Position numbers and translations under genes: made by a program. The notes below the pieces were generated by a model. It made no database searches. It saw nothing but the letters and a program-made list of their open reading frames with translations, and was not told the DNA's origin. A DNA stretch of 5,469 bases from an archaeon (lineage in GTDB: Archaea > Micrarchaeota > Micrarchaeia > Anstonellales > Bilamarchaeaceae), in NCBI GenBank assembly GCA_020052325.1, contig JAGVPF010000027.1, forward strand, positions 1 through 5,469, given 5' to 3'. Every line of letters begins with the position of its first letter. The first letter of the stretch is position 1. Shown in pieces: positions 1 through 5,469 of this stretch.

Positions 1-1
1 C

Positions 2-226
2 AGCGAAGGGTCGAAGGCCCTTCTCGAGGAGAACCTGCGGAAGATGCAGAACCTCAACGCAAGAATCCAGCTTAAGAACGCGGAAAGGCAGATAAAGACG
101 TTCTCGGAAGAGGAGGAGGGCGTTTTTGCCACGCTTCAGGGGGAATACCTCACGCTCCTCAAGGAGCAGGATGAACTGCTCAGGGAATTCAACGAGGAGG
201 ATGCCCTCGCGGTGAAGGCGCCATAG
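2..226 (+). CDS. C-terminal end of an unrecognised coiled-coil protein (5' partial)
   Basis: The frame is open from the window edge (base 2) to a TAG at 224-226, giving 74 visible residues; the true start lies outside. An internal ATG at 44 could open a 60-residue protein, but the upstream codons (reading SEGSKALLEENLRK) have the same composition and helical character, so I treat it as the tail of a longer gene. The visible part is rich in Glu, Lys, Leu and Gln with no Pro until the last residue, and its hydrophobic residues fall at roughly 3-4 residue spacing (for example LLKEQDELLREF), as expected of a coiled coil. There is no signal peptide, membrane segment or catalytic motif. It is the only plus-strand gene and converges on elp3, with 32 bp between the two stop codons. 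I do not recognise the family; low-complexity helical sequence like this matches many unrelated proteins. Confidence 0.72.
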   Translation, partial: SEGSKALLEENLRKMQNLNARIQLKNAERQIKTFSEEEEGVFATLQGEYLTLLKEQDELLREFNEEDALAVKAP

Positions 227-258
227 GAAGAAGATCAGCCAAAACAACCTGGAATTAA

Positions 259-1848
259 TCAGAGCTTTCTTTCCATATACGGACCTTGGAGCGAGTACCC
301 GAATTTCCGATAGTATTCCCTTGCGCCCACGCCGCTGATGATGCGCATCCGCCCCCAGCCATCGCCGCTTGCAAGCGCTTCGGCTTCCCGAAGAAGCGAA
401 GACCCGAAACCGCTGTGCTGGAGGCCGCCCCGGACATTCAATGGCAGCTCGCATCCATATACATGGAGCTCGCGTATGAGCGCTGCGCCATGCCCGGCCT
501 CGGGCTCATGCGGGATGCAGGGCCCTTTTTCGATTTCTTTGCGTTCCTGGCCTTTGCCGGGGTACCTGAGTCTAATAAACGCCGCAATAAGGCCTTCATC
601 ATTCTCATATGAGAGGAACCGCTCCTTCCCGCCGCTAGCCAGATAATCCAGGCGTTTCATGGAAAATCCAGATGGGTCGGGCGCCTTTTTTCCCTGCAGC
701 CCGGCTTCGCGGTAGCGGATTTCCCTGGGTATTATGCCTTTTTCGGCCACCTTCTTTTCCACAAGCTCGCGCAGGTTGCTTTTCTTAACGCCCCGCTCGA
801 TGAGGGGGGATGGGATATCGCGCTGGATGCGCATGACGCGCACATACGGGGGGATATGCCGGTAGAATTCTGATATCACATCAGCCGCCTCTTCAGTCGA
901 ATACGGCTCGTAATCCCCCCGGTCAGCCATCCCCTTTAGCGGCGTTCCGTCGAGGACAAGTGTCGGATAAATCTTCAGCATATCCGGCTGGTAGCTGCCG
1001 CTTGAGAACAGTTTCCTGACAAACGAGATGTCCTTCTTAATCGACGAACCCGGAAGGCCGGGCATGATGTGGTAGAGCACCTTGAAGGACGCGTCTTTCA
1101 GTGCGCGCGTGGACGCTACGACATCCTTCACCGTATGGCCCCTGCGGATAATCCGGTAGATGCGGTCGTCGGCATGCTGGACGCCCAATTCGACGCGGGT
1201 CGCCCCGTAGGATAGCATCTCCGGAATGTGATTGATGCACGCGTCAGGGCGCGTTTCAAGGGTGAGGCCGATTGCGCGGTGCCTTGCGCCCTCATTGGCA
1301 TGGATGGCATCTTCCATCGTTCCTGAAACCGAACCGTTCAGCCCGTCATAGACGCCCTTGACAAACGAACGCTTGTATTCCGGGTCCATCTCGAGGAATG
1401 TGCCGCCCATGATGATTATTTCGCACTTGTCCGCTGGGTGCCCGGCCCCTTCGTATTGGGCTACCCGCCCGGATGCCTGGATGCAAGGGTCGAAACCGGC
1501 CTGCCGGCTTCTTAGCGCGGCAGGCTCGAACCCGCTGTAGCTTTTCGCGGCAAGGTTCGTAGTCGGGCAGTAGATGCAGTGGTGGACGCAGGAACCCTGC
1601 GGCTTAATCATCACCGCGACCGGTGTCACGCCCGAAAGCGTCCTCATGGGGCGCTTCAGGAGAAGGGTTTTGAGTTCGGGGATAAGGCGATCTTTTGGAA
1701 AGCGCGAAAGAATCTCCGGGTTCTTTATCATATTCGATATGCCGTACCGCTTGCACTCCGCCCGCTTAATCCAGTCCAGGCTGTGCACTTTCGCTTCTCC
1801 GGCGAGGATGCGCCTGATGATTGAATCTATGGCCTTCTGCCTGGACAT
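259..1848 (-). CDS. elp3: Elp3-type tRNA uridine(34) carboxymethyl-modifying radical SAM / acetyltransferase enzyme
   Basis: This 529-residue protein is a full-length Elp3. The family uses SAM, a 4Fe-4S cluster and acetyl-CoA to add a carboxymethyl group at C5 of wobble uridine 34 in tRNA; in archaea and bacteria it acts without other Elongator subunits. Residues 66-80 (RPMRTLSGVTPVAVM) are the family's lead-in to the radical SAM core. The cluster cysteines are C87, C91 and C94 (CVHHCIYC, CX3CX2C), followed by SYSGFEPAALR, the IIIMGGTF strand (144-151), LTLETRPD (195-202), TRVELGVQ (217-224), HIMPGLPGS (260-268), MLKIYPTLVL (290-299) and QRDIPSPLIERGVKKSNL (342-359). The GNAT domain covers about 393-529, with RELHVYG (459-465), the acetyl-CoA loop QHSGFG (477-482) and ISGVGAREYYRKFGY (504-518) containing the Tyr pair Y512/Y513. 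The ATG at 1846-1848 has a TATA-like element 27-28 bp upstream and no Shine-Dalgarno. The linker at 371-383 lacks the cysteines I recall in many homologues. The gene lies 33 bp downstream of a surface-protein gene and is functionally unrelated to it. Confidence 0.97.
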   Translation of the reverse strand: MSRQKAIDSIIRRILAGEAKVHSLDWIKRAECKRYGISNMIKNPEILSRFPKDRLIPELKTLLLKRPMRTLSGVTPVAVMIKPQGSCVHHCIYCPTTNLAAKSYSGFEPAALRSRQAGFDPCIQASGRVAQYEGAGHPADKCEIIIMGGTFLEMDPEYKRSFVKGVYDGLNGSVSGTMEDAIHANEGARHRAIGLTLETRPDACINHIPEMLSYGATRVELGVQHADDRIYRIIRRGHTVKDVVASTRALKDASFKVLYHIMPGLPGSSIKKDISFVRKLFSSGSYQPDMLKIYPTLVLDGTPLKGMADRGDYEPYSTEEAADVISEFYRHIPPYVRVMRIQRDIPSPLIERGVKKSNLRELVEKKVAEKGIIPREIRYREAGLQGKKAPDPSGFSMKRLDYLASGGKERFLSYENDEGLIAAFIRLRYPGKGQERKEIEKGPCIPHEPEAGHGAALIRELHVYGCELPLNVRGGLQHSGFGSSLLREAEALASGDGWGRMRIISGVGAREYYRKFGYSLQGPYMERKL

Positions 1849-1871
1849 TGGAGAAAAAGATGCACAAACCG

Positions 1872-1879
1872 CTTTTTAT
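1872..1879 (-). promoter_or_regulatory. TATA-like box for elp3, leaderless spacing
   Basis: Read on the minus strand this is ATAAAAAG, within AACGATAAAAAGCGG. Its centre is about 27.5 bp upstream of the elp3 ATG, where an archaeal TATA box sits when transcription starts at the start codon. It fills the 33-bp gap after the upstream gene's stop codon. No Shine-Dalgarno-like sequence lies before the ATG. The octamer is a weaker match to the archaeal consensus than the others in this window, so read-through from the upstream gene is also possible. Confidence 0.45.
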
Positions 1880-1881
1880 CG

Positions 1882-2691
1882 TTAATTGAAGATGTTCGAA
1901 AGCAGCCCGGCAAGCGCGTATATCGGCGCTTCGAATATCGGGAAGACGATTACGCCGCTGTTTGTGGCCTTGTAGTCGCCAAGGAGGTCGGAACGGACGA
2001 ACAGGGTGACGTTCTCCGAATCCGCGATGTTCTTGCTCGCGAGCGAGACGACCTCGACCGTGGTCTTGTACGTCTCTTCCTCGGTTCCGACTATCTCGTA
2101 ATAAACGGTTTTCGAGCTCTGGGCCGGGACGAAGACGGGCTTCACAAACTCCCATCGTTTTGCGCCCATCGCACTGACCTGGAACACGTCGCTTGTCGAG
2201 CCCTTGTTGGTTATCTTTATCGCGAACCTTGCCGGCTGGCCGGGCCCGGTGGTCTTGTAGTTCGGCGAAACGTCGGAATCCATCACGTCCCAGGTTATCT
2301 TGACTTTCACGATGAACGTGACGTTCCCGAGCTGCTCGCCGTTCAATTCATCGATGACGGTGATGCGCGTCGAGTAGTTTCCTTCAGGCGAATCGGGATC
2401 GGCCGAAATCGTCACCATGAGGGGATTCTGGTAAAGCTTGCTGTTCTGGCTCGTCCATCCCCGCGGGAGGTCGCCGACCAATGCTTCGTCGTAGAGCCCG
2501 CCCTGGCCATGGATGCCGCCGGTAGCGGCCCTGGGGTCGATGAGGAGCAATACCGTCTGGCCTGGGCCGATAGTGCCAATGTCGATGACATCCCCGTTTT
2601 TCACATCCCTGACCGCTGGCGAAACCAGGTCCAATGAGAATGCCACCGAGGCAATAAGCATCAATGCTACGAAGGTCGTCTTGCTCAGCAT
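1882..2691 (-). CDS. exported beta-sandwich (Ig/NEW3-like) protein with hydrophobic C-terminal tail
   Basis: This 269-residue protein opens with a clear Sec signal: MLSKTTF, then a hydrophobic core to about residue 18, with likely cleavage near S19 (VAFS/LDL). The mature part alternates hydrophobic and polar residues in beta-strand style and appears to hold two sandwich domains, about 22-132 and 135-233. The second (GQPARFAIKITNKG, then VFVPAQSSKTVYYEI) reads like the NEW3/CARDB Ig-like domains of archaeal surface proteins. Three N-X-S/T sequons (N105, N123, N227) could be glycosylated outside the cell. The last 34 residues form a hydrophobic tail (GVIVFPIFEAPIYALAGLL) that is rather Pro-rich and ends without positive charges, so it may be a weak membrane anchor or a binding segment rather than a standard transmembrane helix. 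I see no enzyme motif. The role is unknown; a structural or envelope protein is the likeliest reading. The ATG at 2689-2691 is supported by the signal peptide starting there and a TATA-like box about 26 bp upstream. Confidence 0.85.
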   Translation of the reverse strand: MLSKTTFVALMLIASVAFSLDLVSPAVRDVKNGDVIDIGTIGPGQTVLLLIDPRAATGGIHGQGGLYDEALVGDLPRGWTSQNSKLYQNPLMVTISADPDSPEGNYSTRITVIDELNGEQLGNVTFIVKVKITWDVMDSDVSPNYKTTGPGQPARFAIKITNKGSTSDVFQVSAMGAKRWEFVKPVFVPAQSSKTVYYEIVGTEEETYKTTVEVVSLASKNIADSENVTLFVRSDLLGDYKATNSGVIVFPIFEAPIYALAGLLSNIFN

Positions 2692-2712
2692 GCGCCAATA
2701 TCCGTCTTAAGG

Positions 2713-2720
2713 ATTAAAAA
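2713..2720 (-). promoter_or_regulatory. TATA-like box for the exported beta-sandwich gene
   Basis: Read on the minus strand this is TTTTTAAT, centred about 25.5 bp upstream of the ATG at 2691, again matching a transcript that starts at or next to the start codon. The bases just before the ATG (GGATATTGGCGC) contain no convincing Shine-Dalgarno. The gap to the upstream herA stop is 122 bp, the longest here, which favours an independent promoter. Confidence 0.55.
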
Positions 2721-2813
2721 CATGATGAGGGGGAGGATCAAGGCCACCCGAATATGCTTTCGATGACTTCGCCTGCCAATTCCATCCACCTGTTTTCCCC
2801 AGGATGGCCCAGT

Positions 2814-4325
2814 TCAGAGGAACGCTTCGGCGTTTTTCGCCTTCCGTTCTGCCTGTTCCTCGAATTCTAGGGCCTGCTGGTGCAATGGCGCGCCCTTTTC
2901 CCGCTTAAGCGATTTGCGGTCGCGGACGCTTATGAAAATCGGGGAATTGACCGCCTCGCCGACGATAATCGCCTCGCCGACTTTAAGGCCGGTAATGCTC
3001 TTTGCCACCCGCGCGTCTATGCCCTCCGAGCTCATCTGGATGTGGTCAAGGTCGTTCGGGTTCGTGACGCGCAGGATGATGTGGGTGTTGCACTGGGACA
3101 GCGCGGTCGTGCTGAGGTTCACCGGACGCTGGCTGATGAGGCATATTGATGCGCCGAACTTGCGTCCTTCCCTGGCCATCGTCTCTATGATGGCGCGGCT
3201 CACCGCCTCGCTCTCCTCGGCCTTCTCCCTGGCGAAGTTGTGCGCCTCTTCAATCAGCAGCATGAACGGGGGGATTTTGCCCTTCTTCCGAAGCGAGAAG
3301 AGCCTCCGCGCGATAAGGGAGACCAGGATTTGCTTCTTCCGCAGCGAGTCTATCGGGCTGAAATCCAGGATGAGCAGATGACCGGGCTTTATTTGGGAGG
3401 CGAGTTTCGGATTTTCCACCTTGCGGGAAAGGAACTTGTAGCGCTTGAGCTCGGACAGGCTCCGCTTCAGGGCGCGCTTGACTTCATCCTTGGAAACGTC
3501 GGCTTCGTCCACGGCGGCGAGCAGCTCCTTGAACGAATAGCCGCTTCCGTCCTTCCTGGATTCGCGAAGCGAGCCAAGCGCATGGCGGAGCACGTCCCTC
3601 TGGGGGGCTGAGAGGTAGGGAAGCCATTCCATCAGGGTTTCCGGATGGACCTTTTTCAGCGGAATCGCGATGTCCTGCCCCTCCACGACAGTCGTCAGTT
3701 TCCCGAAAACCGGGTCATGTGAAAAGCCGGCATATTCGCCGTGGATGTCGACAACGATGACGGCCACGCGCCCGTCTTCCTTCTTCCTTGAGAGCAGCTC
3801 CTCCAGAAGCACGCATGCGAGATGGGATTTTCCAGCCCCGCTCATGGCGAGTATGGCCAAATGCTTCTGCAGAAGGCGCGTCAGGGAGATTTTCGCAAGC
3901 ACATCATGATGCTCGATTGAACCCAGGTGCAGCCCCTTATCATCGAAGCCCAGGAAAGAGCGGAGAACGTCGGGCTCGGCATCATGTACTACGGCTCCTG
4001 GAGAGGGGGGGATGAATGCGCGCTCGAACCTCTTGTCCATGAATACGCCGAGGACCTTGACCTGCGCGACCATGTATTCCCAGGAGTCGGCGGGGAATTG
4101 CGCTGCCATCCCCGCCCCCTTCTCGAAATCCGCGACGCTTTCCGCGCGCTCGAAATAACGGTTCGACTTGATGACTTCGGACACGAACCCGAAGAGCATG
4201 CCGGCCCCGTGCCGGATTTGGACATACTGGCCCTTGCGGACGCCCTTGCCCTTGACGACGAATGAGAATTCGGTTGTTGACGGCGACTCCTCGGTAGCAA
4301 TCACAGTCCCCAGGGCTTCGCTCAT
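2814..4325 (-). CDS. herA: HerA-family (DUF87) hexameric ATPase / DNA translocase
   Basis: This 503-residue protein has the size and domain order of archaeal HerA, a FtsK-related ring ATPase that translocates on double-stranded DNA and, with NurA and Mre11-Rad50, processes broken ends. Residues 1-150 form the N-terminal beta-barrel (HAS) region, starting EALGTVIATEESPSTTEFSF. The ATPase core begins HLAILAMSGAGKSH, with Walker A at 160-167. The VDIHGEY motif (192-198) is typical of the family, a helical insert covers about 225-300, Walker B is FMLLIEEAHNF (354-364, with E359/E360), and the sensor region is LISQRPVNLSTTALSQCNTHIILR (396-419). The C-terminal part has GEAIIVGEAVNSPIFISVR and a charged helical tail. 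All ATPase motifs are intact. No nurA, mre11 or rad50 lies within the window, so the end-resection role is inferred from family only; other DUF87 ATPases act elsewhere, and archaea often carry paralogues. The ATG at 4323-4325 has a good TATA box 27-28 bp upstream and no Shine-Dalgarno. Confidence 0.9.
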   Translation of the reverse strand: MSEALGTVIATEESPSTTEFSFVVKGKGVRKGQYVQIRHGAGMLFGFVSEVIKSNRYFERAESVADFEKGAGMAAQFPADSWEYMVAQVKVLGVFMDKRFERAFIPPSPGAVVHDAEPDVLRSFLGFDDKGLHLGSIEHHDVLAKISLTRLLQKHLAILAMSGAGKSHLACVLLEELLSRKKEDGRVAVIVVDIHGEYAGFSHDPVFGKLTTVVEGQDIAIPLKKVHPETLMEWLPYLSAPQRDVLRHALGSLRESRKDGSGYSFKELLAAVDEADVSKDEVKRALKRSLSELKRYKFLSRKVENPKLASQIKPGHLLILDFSPIDSLRKKQILVSLIARRLFSLRKKGKIPPFMLLIEEAHNFAREKAEESEAVSRAIIETMAREGRKFGASICLISQRPVNLSTTALSQCNTHIILRVTNPNDLDHIQMSSEGIDARVAKSITGLKVGEAIIVGEAVNSPIFISVRDRKSLKREKGAPLHQQALEFEEQAERKAKNAEAFL

Positions 4326-4348
4326 AAAAGAGGGATACGCACCCGCGG

Positions 4349-4356
4349 ATTATAAA
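4349..4356 (-). promoter_or_regulatory. TATA box for the herA-like gene
   Basis: Read on the minus strand this is TTTATAAT, the closest match in the window to the archaeal TTTATATA-type consensus. Its centre is about 27.5 bp upstream of the ATG at 4325. It lies in a 52-bp gap whose remaining bases are GC-rich, so the element stands out. The pyrimidine-rich CCCTCTTTT directly before the ATG rules out a Shine-Dalgarno at normal spacing. Confidence 0.62.
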
Positions 4357-4377
4357 CTATTATCCCGTGTGCGGCAA

Positions 4378-5094
4378 TCACTTCTTCATTGCCTTCATGA
4401 GGACGACTGCGACGGCGATGCCGCCGATGAACAGGACTATGCCCCCGCCAATAACCAACAGGAGCACCATATCCAGTTCCTTGGATTTCACAACCAGGTA
4501 ATTGCCGTCTTCCATCAGGTCGAGCACGTTGAACCGGGCTGTCTTTTTCCCCGAAGAATCGACAACGACCTCCCCGTTATCAGCGCTTGTGATTTCCCCG
4601 GGCATCTCGACCGCATAGGTCATCGATGCGCCGGCAGCCCTAAGGGTCGTCGCCCCGAGCTTGGCTGAGGGGTCCTTGAAATCGGAATCGACCTGCGGGG
4701 CTGAGCCTGCTCCGGACGATAGGCCTTCGGAGCTTACGATTTGCGGGACGCGCCTCACCTCAAGGGTGTAAATCGTGTAGGGGAATTCCGATGATTTGTT
4801 GAATATGTAGAGGTTGTCGCTGGCCTTGACGCTTTTCGTGATTGTCATGACCCCGGAGGCGTACGAGCACTGGGAAACGCTCCCGTTTTTCGTTATGTTG
4901 TCGCACGCGCCGGAGAGCTGCGACTCCGAGCTGGCGAAATCCTTGTTCAGGGATAGCAAGGCGCTCAGATCCACGTTCTCGGTCATGACCGAGTTGCCGT
5001 CCCGGTCGACCTTCTGGGTGTAATTGATTGAGACGCAGCCTGAGAGGAAAAGTGCGAACAGTCCAAGAACGATGATTATCGAGCGGGTTTCCAT
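4378..5094 (-). CDS. lipobox protein with C-terminal transmembrane helix, LppM/DUF3153-like
   Basis: This 238-residue protein starts with a short signal (METRS plus a hydrophobic core) ending in a textbook lipobox, L17-S18-G19-C20, so C20 is probably lipidated after cleavage. The exported body, about 21-206, is beta-rich, with two further cysteines, C64 and C76, that could form a disulphide. A single strong membrane helix spans about 208-233 (MVLLLVIGGGIVLFIGG and onward) and is followed by KAMKK, placing the extreme C-terminus in the cytoplasm. The post-lipobox stretch (INYTQKVDRDGNSVMTENVD) and the later MPGEITSADNGEVVVDSSGK segment resemble the layout of bacterial LppM and cyanobacterial DUF3153 proteins, which also pair a lipobox with a C-terminal helix; this assignment is from pattern memory and is tentative. 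Such a protein would be tethered at both ends, with its domain outside the cell. Residues 119-140 are a Ser/Gly-rich linker. The function is unknown. The start is fixed by the signal peptide and a TATA-like box 26-27 bp upstream. Confidence 0.85.
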   Translation of the reverse strand: METRSIIIVLGLFALFLSGCVSINYTQKVDRDGNSVMTENVDLSALLSLNKDFASSESQLSGACDNITKNGSVSQCSYASGVMTITKSVKASDNLYIFNKSSEFPYTIYTLEVRRVPQIVSSEGLSSGAGSAPQVDSDFKDPSAKLGATTLRAAGASMTYAVEMPGEITSADNGEVVVDSSGKKTARFNVLDLMEDGNYLVVKSKELDMVLLLVIGGGIVLFIGGIAVAVVLMKAMKK

Positions 5095-5116
5095 GGCGTA
5101 ACTGTAGGAGGCATTT

Positions 5117-5124
5117 TTTTTAAA
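5117..5124 (-). promoter_or_regulatory. TATA-like box for the lipobox-protein gene
   Basis: Read on the minus strand this is TTTAAAAA, within a longer run ATTTAAAAAAAATG. Its centre is about 26.5 bp upstream of the ATG at 5094. The interval down to the ATG (GCCTCCTACAGTTACGCC) has no Shine-Dalgarno-like sequence. The position, matching the three other boxes, is the main evidence; an A-run alone would not be convincing. Confidence 0.55.
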
Positions 5125-5151
5125 TGTAGGTTTGCCCCCTTGATGCGCCCA

Positions 5152-5469
5152 TCAGAAGCGTTTCCCGCGCTGGGCCCGGGTTGACGGAGGCGCATCGCTC
5201 TGCCGTCCGGCGACCATCTTTGATAAGTCACTGGCGGAAGGGGTGCCCCTCGGATTGACGAAACGGTCCGCCGCGGAACCCGAAATGGGGGGGATTAGCG
5301 AGTGGGGTTCTCCCTTCAACTCCCCTTCAGGCGTTTTTATCCCGTCAGGGCTGACACTGGATACGGAAACCCCTTTTACGGCAGGGGTCCTTTCGAACAT
5401 GTAAAGCATTGATTGCTGGGGCAGGGCGGCCGTCTCGACCCGCTCTACGGTCTGCAAATCCACGAGCCC
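5152..5469 (-). CDS. C-terminal end of an unrecognised Pro/Ser-rich protein (5' partial)
   Basis: The frame is open from the right window edge to a TGA at 5152-5154, giving 105 visible residues. A GTG at 5461-5463 could be taken as a start, but the frame continues upstream of it and I see no reason to prefer it. The sequence opens with a short ordered-looking segment (VDLQTVERVETAALPQQSMLYMFE) and then becomes rich in Pro, Ser, Gly, Arg and Asp with few hydrophobic residues, ending in the basic run TRAQRGKRF. That composition suggests a disordered, polar C-terminal tail. There is no signal, membrane helix or catalytic motif in the visible part. It is collinear with the four genes downstream, 57 bp from the lipoprotein gene. 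Codon choice resembles its neighbours and no comparable frame is open on the other strand, so coding is likely, but I cannot name the family. Confidence 0.6.
   Translation of the reverse strand, partial: GLVDLQTVERVETAALPQQSMLYMFERTPAVKGVSVSSVSPDGIKTPEGELKGEPHSLIPPISGSAADRFVNPRGTPSASDLSKMVAGRQSDAPPSTRAQRGKRF

Noticed and set aside
1766..2155. A 129-codon minus-strand frame spanning the elp3 / surface-protein junction
   Set aside because: It is an out-of-frame shadow of both genes; its Arg/Gly-rich product has no domain, while both genes are intact in their own frames.
2952..2981. Direct repeat CGCCTCGCCGAC, two copies 18 bp apart
   Set aside because: It lies in the herA-like coding sequence and simply encodes the repeated VGEA of VGEAIIVGEAV, part of a family beta-strand region.
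2914..3381. A 155-codon open frame on the plus strand inside the herA-like gene
   Set aside because: It is antisense to well-conserved ATPase motifs, its translation is rich in Arg, Ser and Met with no recognisable domain, and long antisense frames are expected in GC-rich coding sequence.
4168..4668. A 166-codon open frame on the plus strand crossing the gap between the lipobox-protein and herA-like genes
   Set aside because: It overlaps two well-supported minus-strand genes and the TATA box between them, and its product looks like random sequence.
5114..5121. Run of eight T on the plus strand as a terminator
   Set aside because: No plus-strand gene ends nearby; on the minus strand it is part of the A-rich TATA-like element of the lipobox-protein gene.
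5141..5154. Inverted repeat TGATG-CGCC-CATCA over the stop codon of the right-hand partial gene, as a possible terminator hairpin
   Set aside because: The stem is only 5 bp, no T-run follows on the minus strand, and archaeal termination does not normally need a hairpin.
5461..5463. GTG as the start of the right-hand partial gene
   Set aside because: The frame stays open to the window edge, all other genes here start with ATG, and too little upstream sequence is visible to look for a TATA box.
1..5469. CRISPR array, insertion sequence, integrase, toxin-antitoxin pair, tRNA or rRNA
   Set aside because: No spaced repeats, terminal inverted repeats, recombinase motifs or tRNA-like folds were seen; the window is almost fully occupied by the six genes.

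Overview
The window reads as a moderately GC-rich archaeal chromosome segment, most likely from a DPANN-type lineage (Micrarchaeota or Diapherotrites would fit), although no marker here fixes the phylum. The evidence is an archaeal-type stand-alone Elp3, a HerA/DUF87 hexameric ATPase, small single-domain cell-surface proteins of a kind common in DPANN genomes, and archaeal promoters: a TATA-like octamer lies about 26-28 bp upstream of the ATG of every complete gene. There is no rRNA, tRNA, CRISPR array, insertion sequence or phage gene, and no gene-free stretch over about 300 bases.

Layout, left to right. Positions 2-226 (+) are the C-terminal end of an unrecognised charged, coiled-coil protein, converging on elp3. 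Positions 259-1848 (-) encode Elp3, the radical-SAM/acetyltransferase enzyme of tRNA wobble-uridine modification. Positions 1882-2691 (-) encode an exported two-domain beta-sandwich protein with a hydrophobic C-terminal tail. Positions 2814-4325 (-) encode a HerA-family ATPase. Positions 4378-5094 (-) encode a lipobox-bearing protein with a C-terminal membrane helix, resembling LppM/DUF3153-type proteins. Positions 5152-5469 (-) are the C-terminal end of an unrecognised Pro/Ser-rich, probably disordered protein that runs off the window.

The five minus-strand genes are collinear, but I do not read them as a classic operon. All gaps are short (33, 122, 52 and 57 bp), yet each of the four complete genes has its own TATA-like element at the spacing expected if transcription starts at or next to the ATG, and none has a Shine-Dalgarno sequence. 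This points to leaderless, largely individual transcription. The genes do not form an obvious pathway: one acts in tRNA modification, one is probably a DNA-translocating ATPase, and two act at the cell surface. The HerA-like gene lacks its usual nurA/mre11/rad50 neighbours here.

I did not find a clearly new multi-gene system. The points most worth a second look are the uniform leaderless promoters, the orphan HerA between two uncharacterised surface proteins, the doubly anchored lipoprotein, and a short reading frame that continues past the herA stop in another frame.
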